Shown: in pieces, positions 15,905 through 24,437 of the stretch
Position numbering within the stretch: position 1 is the first letter of the stretch
Layout of the letters: every line of letters starts with the position of its first letter
Assembly: GCA_024434115.1 (NCBI GenBank)
Contig: QMIT01000003.1
Span: forward strand, 531,282 to 595,281
From: Chloroflexota bacterium
GTDB lineage: Bacteria > Chloroflexota > Anaerolineae > Aggregatilineales > J027
Length of the DNA: 64,000 nucleotides
Direction: 5' to 3'
The notes under the pieces: generated by a model
Seen by the model: only the letters and a program-made list of their open reading frames with translations
What the model was told of the DNA's origin: nothing
Databases searched by the model: none
Translations under genes and position numbers: made by a program

Positions 15905-17330
15905 TTACTATTACTCTATTGAACAAGCCGCGTTGATTATAGAGCGAGCGGACGCAAGCGATTCTAGGATTTTGTTTCATAACCCTGATGAGGATGGAAC
16001 GGGAAATATCTGGGGTCCGGGGTGGTCTCCATCAGGAAATTGGTTCGCTTGGGTTAATCAATCTTCTGGTAGAACGCCACCAGAGACAAATCCTGTGTAC
16101 GTGACAAGGTCAGATGGTCAAAACCAGCTTTCATTGTTAGATAACTTAGGAGTTGTCAGGCTTGTGGAATGGTCACCAGTCTCCGACATGCTGGTAGTCG
16201 GCTTACTGACACTACCAGATGATGAATACTTTATAGATGTTTATGTTATTGATGTGGGAACCCAAAGTGTAGTAAACACCTATAGTCTACGGGAACTCGA
16301 TTTTGGTGGAGTGAATTGGACGCCCGGTGGGGAATTTCTTGTCTTATATCAATATCCTCCTTATACGCCTAACTTATGGAACGAGGTATTGCCCACAGCG
16401 ATTCTTTTGACTTTGACGGGGAAACAGAAAGCTATATCAATCAGTGTGCCAATTGACTGCTTTGATTTTGATTCAAAAGCCGCATTTTCAAATAGCAGTA
16501 TGGTCTATAGACTTAAGGATTCCATTATCATTAGAAACTTACGCACAAGCGAAGAAAAAGCCATCAATTTCCCCGATCAGGTTATTCATTCAATTGAGTG
16601 GAGTTTTGATGAAAGCTATGCCCTGATTTACTCCCAAGAGTCATGTGAAAGCGTGAAAACTCGACTGTGGCTTCTATCAGCACAAACGGCAAACGCGACG
16701 CTTGTATCCCAAAATGTAGCTTTACCATTTTATCTAGATGGTGTTCAGCATTGGAATTGGTCTCCATCCGAAAATATAGCTTTGTTTTCTTCAGATGAAG
16801 GTTTTTTCCTGCTCATCGCGTCCCAATCGGCAGTACAGAAAATTATGTCATTCAGCGAGGCATTACAAAGTTTCCATACACCAGCGCAATGGCTTCCTGA
16901 TGGGAGTGGCCCTCTCTTGTTAAATGAAATCCCAAGCCAAACTACTGGTCTTTCCAAGTTCGATTTAGTAACAAATGAGCTACTGGCTTTAGGATCGCCA
17001 AGAGGATTAGAGATAAGTGCAGTGCGAAATTTTGTTATCTCACCTAACAGTCAATACATAGCTTTCTCTGGTACTTGTAGAGATAGCATCAATTCGATTT
17101 GTTTCCTTGATCTACATACAAATTCACTTTTTTTATCATCAATATATCAATCAGGGGGACATGATATAGCTGAAATCTATTGGCATCCAAGTCAAGATTG
17201 GGCGCTGATAGCGGAATGGGTAAGTATTTCTATGAGACGGATAAGTTTGTCAAAGCATGATGGCACATCGGCGCGAAAACTAGGATTATGTAATGTTTCA
17301 GAATCATGCTTTGGCTGGATGCCTCGTTAA
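15816..17330 (+). CDS. Secreted beta-propeller (TolB/WD40-like) protein, paralogue 2
   Basis: A 504-aa exported protein, paralogous to 13211-14716. The signal peptides are almost identical (MRFLVCFCAIFLILANQSPI), as are the blade turns GPGWSPSGNWFAW, VEWSPVSDMLVV, IEWSFDESYALIYS and HWNWSPSENIALFS, and the C-terminal SCFGWMP. The body is much more diverged than the first about 30 codons. No enzyme motif is visible. The two products probably have similar binding roles with different ligands. The gene ends 5 nt before the convergent acyl-AMP ligase gene. Confidence 0.85.
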   Translation: MRFLVCFCAIFLILANQSPIAEGQSNAPFFYYYSIEQAALIIERADASDSRILFHNPDEDGTGNIWGPGWSPSGNWFAWVNQSSGRTPPETNPVYVTRSDGQNQLSLLDNLGVVRLVEWSPVSDMLVVGLLTLPDDEYFIDVYVIDVGTQSVVNTYSLRELDFGGVNWTPGGEFLVLYQYPPYTPNLWNEVLPTAILLTLTGKQKAISISVPIDCFDFDSKAAFSNSSMVYRLKDSIIIRNLRTSEEKAINFPDQVIHSIEWSFDESYALIYSQESCESVKTRLWLLSAQTANATLVSQNVALPFYLDGVQHWNWSPSENIALFSSDEGFFLLIASQSAVQKIMSFSEALQSFHTPAQWLPDGSGPLLLNEIPSQTTGLSKFDLVTNELLALGSPRGLEISAVRNFVISPNSQYIAFSGTCRDSINSICFLDLHTNSLFLSSIYQSGGHDIAEIYWHPSQDWALIAEWVSISMRRISLSKHDGTSARKLGLCNVSESCFGWMPR

Positions 17331-17335
17331 TTGCC

Positions 17336-19072
17336 CTAAAGCAAGCCCTCTGCCGCCATCTCCTGCAAAAACTTCTCTCGATTGGCATTCCGCGCGATCT
17401 TGCCGCTGCTGGTCTTAATTAGCCATTTCGGGCCGACCAGATGCACAAACCGCGCATTCACATCCGTCGCCTGCACAATCCGCTGACGGGCCTCGCGCTG
17501 AATCCGCCCCTGTGTCTCTTCGTCGTCCTGTGTAATCTCGGCAATCACCGCGATGTCTTCCGTCCCAAGTTTTTCATTAAACACCCCAAATGCCACCGTG
17601 CGTCCATCCTTGACCCCGTCAATCTGGCTAACAATCGACTCAATATCTTGGGGATAGATGTTTTTGCCGCCGACGATAATCAAATCTTTCTTGCGCCCCG
17701 TGACATACACCTCACCCTCTGCCATATAGCCGAGGTCGCCCGTCAGATACCATCCATCATGTAGGGCCTGTGCCGAAATTTCGGCCTGATGATAATACCC
17801 CGTCAGCATGGAATTACTCCGCAGGGCAATTTCCCCAATCTGGCGTTCCGGCAGCGGTTTTTTGTCGCCATCCACTATCTGCACTTCGCAATTCGGAATC
17901 GGCTTGCCACACGACACTATGACCAACACCCCGTCATCACCGCTCCCATTTGCAGGCACAGCCCGATTCTGCTCCTGAAAGGGCCGACGCTGAATCCGGT
18001 CATATTTTTGTGGGCCATCCATGCCGCTTTGGGTCACAGCAAATGTATTTTCCGCCATCGCATACGAAACCGTCAGTGCATCAGGTGCTAATCCATAGGG
18101 GGCATATTTTTCTTGGAAAATTTGGTGGCTATCGGCCCGCACGGGTTCGGAACAATTGATAAAGGCCCGCATACTGCTGAGATCGAGATTTTCCAGATGT
18201 ACCTCCCGCACGCGGGTCGCCAGCAAGTTATAAGCGAAATTCGGCAGCCAGCACAGCGTCCCCCGATATTTCTGGATGGCGTGCAGCAAAATATGCGGGG
18301 CACGTACCCAGTGAAACGGCGACATCAATACCAGCGGAATCCCCTGCATCAATGGCATGATGAACCCCGCAATTAGCCCCATATCGTGATACAACGGCAG
18401 CCAACTGCAAATCACATCATCGGCCTGCAACCGAATTGCCGCGCTGTACCCCGCCAATTGATTCAACACCGCCCAATGCGACAGCATGACTCCTTTTTGC
18501 AACCCCGTGCTACCGGAGGAATGCTGCAAAAACGCGGTAGATTCGGCGGTAGGGGCGTAGGTCAAAAATTCATCGGGATGACCGCCGGGGGTCAGCGCAT
18601 CCGTCACCAAGATGGGCAGCATCCCCGCCACATCCGCCAGCACCGCATTTAGCCGATCATACAGTGCCGGATAGGTGATAATCAACCGCACCCCCGAACG
18701 CTCTACCAGTGCATGAAGGCTCTCAAAATAACGATCCGGGTCGAGTTTTTCTGTCAAAAATGGGAAGATGCTCGGCACGGCCCCCAGCAAAATCGCCCCC
18801 CAAAAGCTGTACAGCACATCCAAGCTGTGTTCCAACACCAGCACCACCAGATCGCCCGCCTGAATGCCATTTTGCCGCAGGGCATGAGCATATTCCGCCG
18901 CGTGTTCAAAAAATGCATGGGTCGAAATGGCCTGCTCGCCTTCGGGGGTTATAAAATAGAGCGCGGTGGCGTCTGGCTGTGTTTCCAGCAGATACCGGAT
19001 TTGCGCATTCAGCGTTTCGGGCAGCGGATGGTCGAGTCGAATCGGAACGTGGGTCGTGCTTGGTGCGGTCAT
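17336..19072 (-). CDS. Fatty-acyl-AMP ligase-like enzyme (DltA-position activator)
   Basis: A 578-aa adenylate-forming enzyme that would activate a carboxylic acid as acyl-AMP and load it on the carrier protein encoded just upstream. Motifs in order: P-loop HSSGSTGLQKGVMLSH (about residues 187-202), SWLPLYHDMGLIAG and GTLCWLPNFAYNL, which are typical of the FAAL/acyl-CoA-ligase branch, SYAMAENTFAV, the A7-type YLTGDLGYM with GRKKDLIIVGGKNIYPQDIE, and the C-terminal catalytic Lys in TSSGKIARN. It does not look like D-alanine ligase DltA, which is about 70 residues shorter. GGAG precedes ATG 19072. It lies 30 nt after the carrier gene in the same operon and back-to-back with the MBOAT operon, so the activated acyl group is predicted to feed that membrane transferase. 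Confidence 0.92.
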   Translation of the reverse strand: MTAPSTTHVPIRLDHPLPETLNAQIRYLLETQPDATALYFITPEGEQAISTHAFFEHAAEYAHALRQNGIQAGDLVVLVLEHSLDVLYSFWGAILLGAVPSIFPFLTEKLDPDRYFESLHALVERSGVRLIITYPALYDRLNAVLADVAGMLPILVTDALTPGGHPDEFLTYAPTAESTAFLQHSSGSTGLQKGVMLSHWAVLNQLAGYSAAIRLQADDVICSWLPLYHDMGLIAGFIMPLMQGIPLVLMSPFHWVRAPHILLHAIQKYRGTLCWLPNFAYNLLATRVREVHLENLDLSSMRAFINCSEPVRADSHQIFQEKYAPYGLAPDALTVSYAMAENTFAVTQSGMDGPQKYDRIQRRPFQEQNRAVPANGSGDDGVLVIVSCGKPIPNCEVQIVDGDKKPLPERQIGEIALRSNSMLTGYYHQAEISAQALHDGWYLTGDLGYMAEGEVYVTGRKKDLIIVGGKNIYPQDIESIVSQIDGVKDGRTVAFGVFNEKLGTEDIAVIAEITQDDEETQGRIQREARQRIVQATDVNARFVHLVGPKWLIKTSSGKIARNANREKFLQEMAAEGLL

Positions 19073-19102
19073 AAGGCTCCAGAGGTGTGATTTTTTGACA
19101 GG

Positions 19103-19342
19103 TTATTGGCGGGCTTCAATCAATTTGGCGATGTCATCAACCGTGTTACAGGTGGCGACGGTCATTTCCATGTCGTCAATCCACACGCCGAACTGCTTTT
19201 CGATAAACAATTGCACCTCAACCAGCGAGAAGGAATCAATCAGCCCGCCAGAAATGAGCGGTTCAACATCTTTCAGGGGATATTTTGGATTCCGCATAAT
19301 TTCTTTGGTGATAAATGTCTTGAGTTCTTGTCGAATGTCCAT
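19103..19342 (-). CDS. Acyl carrier protein (DltC-position)
   Basis: A 79-aa carrier protein. The phosphopantetheine attachment Ser lies in GGLIDSFSLVEVQLFIE (about residues 32-48), with a hydrophobic helix following, and the family length of 75-85 aa fits. Its expected role is to hold the acyl group activated by the ligase 30 nt downstream and present it to the MBOAT membrane protein encoded divergently. GGAG lies 6 nt before ATG 19342. The D-S-F-S-L context differs from the D-S-L-D-L of fatty-acid ACPs and resembles dedicated carriers such as DltC. Confidence 0.9.
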   Translation of the reverse strand: MDIRQELKTFITKEIMRNPKYPLKDVEPLISGGLIDSFSLVEVQLFIEKQFGVWIDDMEMTVATCNTVDDIAKLIEARQ

Positions 19343-19484
19343 GTCTGCTCCAATTTTGGGAAAATGACCCTGCCATTATACCAAAAAATGCCCGCCGTCC
19401 TGCCGTGCAACAATCGCCTGTTGGCAAGCCGTCGTCCCGCCTGTAAAATGTGCGCTTGCTTTGTAATGGATAGGAAAAAGCACA

Positions 19485-19625
19485 GTGGGTCAACTATTTC
19501 GGAAAATCTTGCGCCTCATCTTCTCGCGGGAAAACGTCTTTGCGGTGATGCTCTGCCTCATCATCATTTTGCTGATTATCGTCACGGCGGATACCGCGCC
19601 CCAGTGGATTTATCAGGGTTTTTAA
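19485..19625 (+). CDS. DltX-like single-helix micropeptide
   Basis: A 46-aa protein. A basic N-terminus (LFRKILRLIFSRE) leads into one transmembrane helix (VFAVMLCLIIILLIIVTA), and the C-terminus is APQWIYQGF. DltX of Firmicutes has the same build, about 47 aa, and ends in F-I-Y-x-E-F; work on the Dlt pathway assigns its C-terminal Tyr as the acyl acceptor between DltB and DltD. Here the aromatic-I-Y-x-x-F pattern is kept, with Tyr at residue 43. The start is GTG 19485, because an in-frame TAA lies seven codons upstream and AGGA is about 9 nt before it. It is 9 nt upstream of the MBOAT gene, exactly the place expected for dltX. The function is inferred. Confidence 0.75.
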   Translation: MGQLFRKILRLIFSRENVFAVMLCLIIILLIIVTADTAPQWIYQGF

Positions 19626-19634
19626 AACGACCAT

Positions 19635-21062
19635 ATGACCCTTACCCACATTCTCGTTTTTGCGCTGGCGTCCCTGCCCTTCATGTGGTTGATCCCGACG
19701 CGCTGGCGACCCCAAAGTCTGCTTTTCGCCAGCATTTTGGCGTTGGCATGGCTGCTGGCTGATGATGTCCTCAATCATCTCGATTTTATGGTGCTAATTG
19801 GCACACTCGCCCTCAGCATCGCTGTCTGGTGGGTCGTCCAACCTCCCTCCGAAACCATGCCCACCCGCCGCATTGACACCCAAACATTTTTAATTATTGG
19901 TATCGGCATACTTCTAGCAGGTTTGATATTCACCCTTCTGGATAGACCCCCCAATCTCCTATTCCCCATTTTTGGCGTAGCAGTAGCAACCGTCGGCGTG
20001 TTGAATCTGCCCCAAATCCTGCCATCTACCAACACCGAAATCTATAAGCGCCTGAGTCTGCTGTTGGTGGTTGGCCTGATTGTGATTTTGGTCATCCTCA
20101 AAATCCCCGCCAGCGCCCGTTTTTTCAGCCTTGCCCTTGACCGCGACGAGGCCCTCCACCCAACCGGCATTACTCCGCTGGCATGGCTCGGTTTTTCCTA
20201 TATCGCCTTTCGCTTAATCGGTGTCCTATTCGATTTCCGTGCTGGACGCCTGCCCAAAGATGGCATGGCTCTGCGTGATTTCCTGACCTATGTCATTTTC
20301 TTCCCCGCCATGACCGCTGGCCCGATTGACCGTGTGCAGCGTTTTATCCCCGAACTCAACCAGACCAAAACGCTGGATTCGGCCCGATTGATTGAAGGCA
20401 CTATGCGGATTATGGTAGGGGCGTTCAAAAAATTTGTCATTGCCGACAGCCTAGCCCTCGTCGCCCTAAATCCAACCCTTGTCAATCGCACCGGGGACAC
20501 GATTGGCGCGTGGCTGTTGCTCTATATCTATGCCTTCCGCATCTTTTTCGACTTCAGCGGCTATTCGGATGTCGCCATCGGTATTGGCCGTTTATATGGC
20601 ATCACCTTGCCCGAAAATTTTGACCGCCCCTATACCCAGCCCAATTTGCAGCAATTTTGGCAGCGCTGGCACATCACCCTCAGTACGTGGTTTCGGCTCT
20701 ATTATTTCACCCCCATCAGCCGTGTCATGCTGCGCAGCGGGGTCAAGATGCCGCAGTGGTTGATGGTCATGATCGCTCAGATCAGTACGATGGTGTTAAT
20801 CGGTCTATGGCATGGGATAACCGTTAATTTTGTGCTATGGGGATTGTGGCACGGTATCGGCCTGTTTATCCACAAACTGATTTTGGATAACACCCGCCTC
20901 TGGTATCAAACCATCAGCCAACATCGCTGGCGTCGTCGTTTTATCTTTGGCATAAGCTGGCTGACCACCTTTCATTATGTCGCATTGGGCTGGGTCTTTT
21001 TTGCCCTGCCCACCCCTGCCGACAGTCTGGCGATGCTGGCCCGTTTGGTAGGAGGTCGTTAA
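19635..21062 (+). CDS. MBOAT-family membrane O-acyltransferase (DltB-like)
   Basis: A 475-aa polytopic membrane protein (about 10-12 helices). It carries the MBOAT hallmarks: SYIAFRLIGVLFDFRAGRLP (about residues 194-213), FPAMTAGPIDRVQRF, FDFSGYSDVAIGIGRLYG, the conserved WQRWHITLSTWFRLYYFTPI (His346), and the LWHG segment with the catalytic-type His393 followed by a second LWHG (His406). DltB and AlgI share these. It should take an acyl group from the cytoplasmic carrier protein and move it through the membrane, by analogy to the DltX-like peptide encoded 9 nt upstream. Its stop is directly followed by the ATG of the SGNH gene, with AGGAGG just before. It is probably DltB/AlgI family rather than a cellulose- or alginate-specific enzyme, because the rest of those operons is absent. 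Confidence 0.93.
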   Translation: MTLTHILVFALASLPFMWLIPTRWRPQSLLFASILALAWLLADDVLNHLDFMVLIGTLALSIAVWWVVQPPSETMPTRRIDTQTFLIIGIGILLAGLIFTLLDRPPNLLFPIFGVAVATVGVLNLPQILPSTNTEIYKRLSLLLVVGLIVILVILKIPASARFFSLALDRDEALHPTGITPLAWLGFSYIAFRLIGVLFDFRAGRLPKDGMALRDFLTYVIFFPAMTAGPIDRVQRFIPELNQTKTLDSARLIEGTMRIMVGAFKKFVIADSLALVALNPTLVNRTGDTIGAWLLLYIYAFRIFFDFSGYSDVAIGIGRLYGITLPENFDRPYTQPNLQQFWQRWHITLSTWFRLYYFTPISRVMLRSGVKMPQWLMVMIAQISTMVLIGLWHGITVNFVLWGLWHGIGLFIHKLILDNTRLWYQTISQHRWRRRFIFGISWLTTFHYVALGWVFFALPTPADSLAMLARLVGGR

Positions 21063-22229
21063 ATGGCCGGATGGGATTGGCTGACCAAGCCGCAAACCCC
21101 CTATAACCGACGTTTTGTCCGCAATGTGGTGATTAAAGGTGTGCTGCTGTTTATCACCCTCAATCTATGTTATGCACTCACCAATCCTCTGCCATTTTTA
21201 AGCCGTGTCACCCTTTATAATTCAGTTTTACCCGGACGTGAGCGCCTGCCCTATTCCGAAAACCCCGCCAGCGATTACAACATCTCCGTCCAGCGCTTAG
21301 AGGGTATGTTCGCTTCAATTAAACTTAGCCAAACGCCAAAGGCCAATGATGAATACCGTGTCTTTTTCTTGGGCGATTCCTCCGTGTGGGGCTGGCTGCT
21401 CGAAGAAGATGAAACCCTCAGCGCGTGCATCAATCGGGGTAATTATCGGATGCCGGATGGTCGGCGTTTGGTCGTCTACAATTTAGGCTACCCCGTGACC
21501 AACGTCCTCAAAGATTCGATGTTGTTAGAAGAATCCCTGCAATATGAGCCGGATTTGGTGGTCTGGTTTTTGACCCTTGCCGGGTTTTATATCCAAGACC
21601 AACTCAAACATCAGGTTGTGCAGAATAACGCCGACCTTGCCCGTGACCTGATTGAACGCTATCACCTTGCCCTAGATGAAAATCGCCTGCCTGACGACCC
21701 CAACTTATGGGAGCGCAGCATCATCGGTCAGCGCCGCGAATTGGCCGACTTGCTTCGTCATCAAGTTTATGGCATGGCATGGCTGGCAACGGGATACGAT
21801 CACCGCAACCCCAAATTTCATGAACAGCGTGTCGAAAATCTGCTCCCCGGTGATGATCTGCTAGGGATGCCGCGTATCGAGGGCGGCTGGACAGAGGATT
21901 TGTTGTCATTCGATGTGATGTTGGCAGGCATGGACATCGCGCAAAATCACGATTTGCCTGTACTAGTCATCAATGAACCCATTTTTCGCACCAGCGGCTT
22001 TAACAACGAAAACCGCTATAACGACTACTACCCCAAATGGGCCTATGACAGCTATCGGGAACTGCTTGGCAGCATTGCCCAGCGCGAAAATTGGCACTAT
22101 ACCGATTTATGGGATGCCGCCCCGAACGACCAATTCACCAACACGGGCCTACATCTCACCCCCGCCGCGACGTGTGAGTTCGCCCACAAAATGGTGCCCT
22201 ATATTATGGCGCTGGCGGAGCAACCGTAA
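21063..22229 (+). CDS. Membrane-anchored SGNH-hydrolase-fold protein (DltD-position)
   Basis: A 388-aa protein with an N-terminal signal-anchor helix (VVIKGVLLFITLNLCYAL, about residues 21-38) and an extracytoplasmic SGNH domain. The nucleophile block is FFLGDSSVWGW (Ser106), block II is NLGYPVTN, and the C-terminal His block is NTGLHLTP (His364). The Asp normally three residues before this His is Thr361, so the classical triad is incomplete unless another acid substitutes. In Dlt and alginate systems the equivalent protein transfers the acyl group from the membrane intermediate to the polymer; that is the role inferred here. ATG 21063 directly follows the MBOAT stop. The 3' end overlaps the convergent 22204-24333 gene by 26 bp. 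Confidence 0.85.
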   Translation: MAGWDWLTKPQTPYNRRFVRNVVIKGVLLFITLNLCYALTNPLPFLSRVTLYNSVLPGRERLPYSENPASDYNISVQRLEGMFASIKLSQTPKANDEYRVFFLGDSSVWGWLLEEDETLSACINRGNYRMPDGRRLVVYNLGYPVTNVLKDSMLLEESLQYEPDLVVWFLTLAGFYIQDQLKHQVVQNNADLARDLIERYHLALDENRLPDDPNLWERSIIGQRRELADLLRHQVYGMAWLATGYDHRNPKFHEQRVENLLPGDDLLGMPRIEGGWTEDLLSFDVMLAGMDIAQNHDLPVLVINEPIFRTSGFNNENRYNDYYPKWAYDSYRELLGSIAQRENWHYTDLWDAAPNDQFTNTGLHLTPAATCEFAHKMVPYIMALAEQP

Positions 22230-24333
22230 TTTGCCCATCCGCGCCAATCGTCACAATTGCCAGCAGGATAAAATCACCGAATGGCCCTTGCAGTCGTTCA
22301 AAGGTGTTGGGATCATAAAAGCCAACCCGAATCTGATACTCCCCGGTTGGCACATCTGCCATCGCCAGCACACGGGTTTCGGCAATCACATCTCCCGCCT
22401 GCCAGAATCGTGTTGGATAGCGCCCACCCACCGGCGTCCCATCGGCCTGTCGCAGCGGCGCGGCCTCCCCCATCGGCACAAAATGCAAGAAAATATCATA
22501 GTCCCGATTAAAGGATGCCTGCGCCCCCCACACCAAATTAACCGCAATTTGCCCATCCGCAGTAGAAAAATCGGCGGCATACAAAATCGCCGGGCCAAGT
22601 GTGCCGATTTGGGTAGTCGGTGGGGTAATTGCTGCCCCTTGCAAAAACACACTGCCAATGGTCGCCTGATTCAACGTGGCAGCTTTGTAATCCAGCGTCA
22701 CCGAGATATTCAGCAGGCCGGGTTGTGCATCCGCCGGAATCAAAAGGGCATGATAGGTGCTAATGTCCAGCGGTTTCCATGTAACAGGTTCAAAACGGGG
22801 GAAAACAGACACAATCGGATTGCCCGTAATATCCAACAAGCTGACGTACACCCCCATTTGCGTCGTGGGAGGGAGGTCTAATTGCCAATCCAAGCGCAGT
22901 CGCAATGTTTCTCCGGGACGCAGGTGAGTATTATCCACTGTATACCCCACTAGCGTGACATCGGGACTGTAATCAATGTCGAGCGTCTGCGTCTCGCCCC
23001 ATTCGCCAATCACCGAATCGCGTACCCATAATTCATCGCCATTTCGCACCGGTGCATCTTCATTGATGGGCTGTTGCGTATAATTCAACCCCGTCAACCC
23101 CGGGCTTTGCATATCCATATCTGCCAGAGGGCCATCTTCCCGATTGAAATACAGCACATCCGGCGCAAGAGCCACCAATAGCGATTCTCGATCTTCCCGC
23201 CGTAACAGGGCATCAATAAACGGGGAGCGCCGACCATCCAAGCGATAAATCTCGTCAACCCCATCGCCATCCAATTCTGCTATCAGTGCATCACTGCGAT
23301 CATGGGCATAGCTTTTCGCTTCTCCCAAATATTCCGCCAACCGCTGGTCATTTTGCAACGATTTTTCGGTTTGGGGTGGTGCGACAATTAATAGAATCCC
23401 CATAACCACTGCCAGCCCTACTAGTATGGGAATTTGGCTATTTTTCAGCGCAGGCTGTCGGCTAAGAGTGACCAAAATGAGGGCTACCCCCAATCCCAAC
23501 GAGGTACTTTCGAGGGCGTAGCTTGAGAAAATGAACTGGGCCACGATTTCACCCGCCACCCACCCGATCAAAATCAGCATCGGGCGTGATTCATCCGACC
23601 AATTGAGGCGCGAAATGGCAAGACCACCTCCAATCAGCAGTCCTAGCCATAAAACCCCCTGCCATGCCCAATCCGTTTGGGGGTATAAATCCAGCACCAG
23701 CCCTCCCAAGCCATCAAATCCATAGACCCCGATGGCGACCCCCGTCCAGAGCGCCCCCGGCATCCAAACGACTTGCCAAAAACGTCTGCCATTCTCGTGT
23801 ATCAGGGCATATACACCAATCAACGCCGCCCCGATCAAACCCGTCGGTTGTGCCAAAACCGCCAATCCTGCCACCCATCCGGCCCAGCGCCATCTGGCAT
23901 GGGTCGCTAGTTCCAATCCGCCCAAAATAAACATCGCGGTGAGGCCCGCCGACGAACGTATCCCTGCCCAAACCACCCATGAGGCGAGCCACAGGACAAG
24001 GCAGAATAGGCTTTCAAGGTCACTATATCCCCAGCGGCGCATAAGCCGAAATAAACTCCCACCCGCGATGGTATAAGCCAATGCCGATGCTATCACCAAT
24101 GGCGTGTCTTCCGAGGGCTGCACAGCGGCAATCAAAACGGGTAAGGGGCTGGCAGTCAATAGCGTCTTTACGCCGGGGGTATAAACCATCCCGCGCCCGT
24201 CGCTCAGGTTTTGGGCCAATCGGGACGTCAGGAAATCGGCTTCGCGGTGATAATCCTTCAGGATAACCAGACCGACGACACACAGATAGGCAAAAATAAT
24301 GAGGCTGATGATATGGGATTTTTGGTTTGACAT
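22204..24333 (-). CDS. Large polytopic membrane protein, GT-C glycosyltransferase-like
   Basis: A 709-aa protein. Residues about 1-330 hold roughly ten transmembrane helices, and the C-terminal 350 residues form an outside region with two beta-sandwich-like segments (LRPGETLRLRLDWQLDLPPT and VNLVWGAQASF, GEYQIRVGFYD). An early loop has KDYHREADFLTSRLAQNLSD, with acidic residues after helix 1, and the early WASWVVWAGIRSSAG region resembles membrane mannosyltransferases of the GT-C fold; this layout is frequent in Chloroflexota. The catalytic Asp cannot be assigned with certainty. A role in building an envelope glycan next to the acyl-transfer operon is plausible but inferred. It overlaps the SGNH gene at its 3' end by 26 bp. 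Confidence 0.7.
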   Translation of the reverse strand: MSNQKSHIISLIIFAYLCVVGLVILKDYHREADFLTSRLAQNLSDGRGMVYTPGVKTLLTASPLPVLIAAVQPSEDTPLVIASALAYTIAGGSLFRLMRRWGYSDLESLFCLVLWLASWVVWAGIRSSAGLTAMFILGGLELATHARWRWAGWVAGLAVLAQPTGLIGAALIGVYALIHENGRRFWQVVWMPGALWTGVAIGVYGFDGLGGLVLDLYPQTDWAWQGVLWLGLLIGGGLAISRLNWSDESRPMLILIGWVAGEIVAQFIFSSYALESTSLGLGVALILVTLSRQPALKNSQIPILVGLAVVMGILLIVAPPQTEKSLQNDQRLAEYLGEAKSYAHDRSDALIAELDGDGVDEIYRLDGRRSPFIDALLRREDRESLLVALAPDVLYFNREDGPLADMDMQSPGLTGLNYTQQPINEDAPVRNGDELWVRDSVIGEWGETQTLDIDYSPDVTLVGYTVDNTHLRPGETLRLRLDWQLDLPPTTQMGVYVSLLDITGNPIVSVFPRFEPVTWKPLDISTYHALLIPADAQPGLLNISVTLDYKAATLNQATIGSVFLQGAAITPPTTQIGTLGPAILYAADFSTADGQIAVNLVWGAQASFNRDYDIFLHFVPMGEAAPLRQADGTPVGGRYPTRFWQAGDVIAETRVLAMADVPTGEYQIRVGFYDPNTFERLQGPFGDFILLAIVTIGADGQITVAPPAP

Positions 24334-24437
24334 GGGGCAGTAGTGTAGCGGAAATCCTCCCCAAACGCATAGGTGTATTCCCTACGACATTCAGGTAAGC
24401 TAGAGGGGTTCATCTGTTTATAAGAGGCGATGAATTG

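Noticed and set aside
17336-22229. Ordinary D-alanine teichoic-acid (dltXABCD) operon
   Set aside because: The ligase is longer and FAAL-like, it is split into a divergent unit with the carrier, and no teichoic-acid genes are seen.
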